Shown here in pieces: positions 6,766 through 7,079 of a DNA stretch of 7,079 nt. Both the position numbers and the translations under genes were made by a program. Source of the stretch: a bacterium (GTDB taxonomy: Bacteria; Tectomicrobia; Entotheonellia; Entotheonellales; Entotheonellaceae); NCBI GenBank assembly GCA_027294925.1, contig JAPULM010000086.1:1-7079 (forward strand). Direction: 5' to 3'. Under the pieces are notes generated by a model. It made no database searches, was not told the DNA's origin, and worked only from the letters and a program-made list of their open reading frames with translations. How positions within the stretch are numbered: position 1 is the stretch's first letter; each line of letters begins with the position of its first letter.

Positions 6766-7079
6766 TGCACGTCAACAAGTGATCACAGCAACGCGTGCAG
6801 TCCTCGATCTTATTCTACCACCACGCTGCCGAATCTGTAACAGTAGCACTGTCGGCGAACCCATCCCGTGGGTCTGTCAGGCGTGTTGGCTTGCCGTAGC
6901 CTATATTAAGCCGCCGATCTGTTACCAGTGCGGCCAACCCTTTGCGGCGCCACCGGAAGGCATCGTGTCGGCAACGCATCGCTGTGGAAGGTGTCGCTTA
7001 GTGCCGCCGCCCTACATAAAAGCCCGCGCCATTGGTTTTTACCAGGGTGCGCTGCGTGACATGATTCATGTCATGAAGT
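6755..7079 (+). CDS. comF: ComF-family protein with N-terminal zinc ribbon, 3' part outside window
   Basis: The frame runs from ATG 6755 to the right edge without a stop (108 codons); the family is usually about 220-250 residues. Visible are LILPPRCRIC (19-28), typical of the ComF/GntX N-terminus, and four cysteine pairs: Cys25/Cys28, Cys41/Cys44, Cys56/Cys59 (CYQCGQPF) and Cys77/Cys80 (CGRC), enough for two zinc ribbons. The segment RAIGFYQGALRDMIHVMK (91-108) is the start of the phosphoribosyltransferase-like domain; its nucleotide-binding loop lies beyond the edge. ComF proteins are cytoplasmic and needed for DNA uptake in naturally competent bacteria, and the related GntX/YhgH for growth on DNA. 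The gene is divergent from glcD with 61 bases between starts. A clear rightward promoter is not visible. Confidence 0.85.
   Translation, partial: MGINARQQVITATRAVLDLILPPRCRICNSSTVGEPIPWVCQACWLAVAYIKPPICYQCGQPFAAPPEGIVSATHRCGRCRLVPPPYIKARAIGFYQGALRDMIHVMK

Overview
The window is ordinary bacterial chromosome: dense genes, short spacers, Shine-Dalgarno sites and sigma70-type promoters. The proteins look proteobacterial. A glcDEF set beside comF would fit a gammaproteobacterium or an acidithiobacillus-like chemolithotroph, but that placement is a low-confidence inference. There are no RNA genes, insertion sequences, CRISPR arrays or phage genes that I can support. Both outermost genes are cut by the window edges.

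Left part (1-1811): an alpha-oxoamine synthase (PLP enzyme of the KBL / BioF / serine palmitoyltransferase family, N-terminal 184 residues only) is read leftward off the window edge. Divergent from it is an extended short-chain dehydrogenase/reductase of the NAD-dependent epimerase type. The 279-base gap between them holds a near-consensus leftward promoter overlaid by two competing inverted repeats. The pairing suggests, but does not prove, a sphingoid-base or ceramide-type lipid route: condensation of an amino acid with an acyl thioester, then keto reduction.

Middle and right part (1842-6693): four leftward genes, in transcription order glcD, glcE, glcF and a DedA-family membrane protein. 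The three glc genes are tightly coupled (glcD/glcE overlap by 14 bases, glcE/glcF are separated by 1 base). They encode the subunits of a membrane-associated glycolate oxidase/dehydrogenase: two FAD proteins and one two-cluster iron-sulfur protein with two CCG domains. It would oxidise glycolate to glyoxylate and pass electrons to the respiratory chain; in an autotroph this would serve phosphoglycolate salvage. dedA follows after 56 bases and probably shares the transcript. Its 3' end faces that of the epimerase across only 30 bases.

Right edge (6755-7079): a ComF-type protein with N-terminal zinc-ribbon cysteines starts divergently from glcD and runs off the window. The best promoter for glcDEF overlaps the first codons of comF.

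No clearly unprecedented system is visible. The points most worth checking are the putative sphingolipid gene pair with its palindromic control region, the long form of GlcE, and the comF/glcD promoter overlap.
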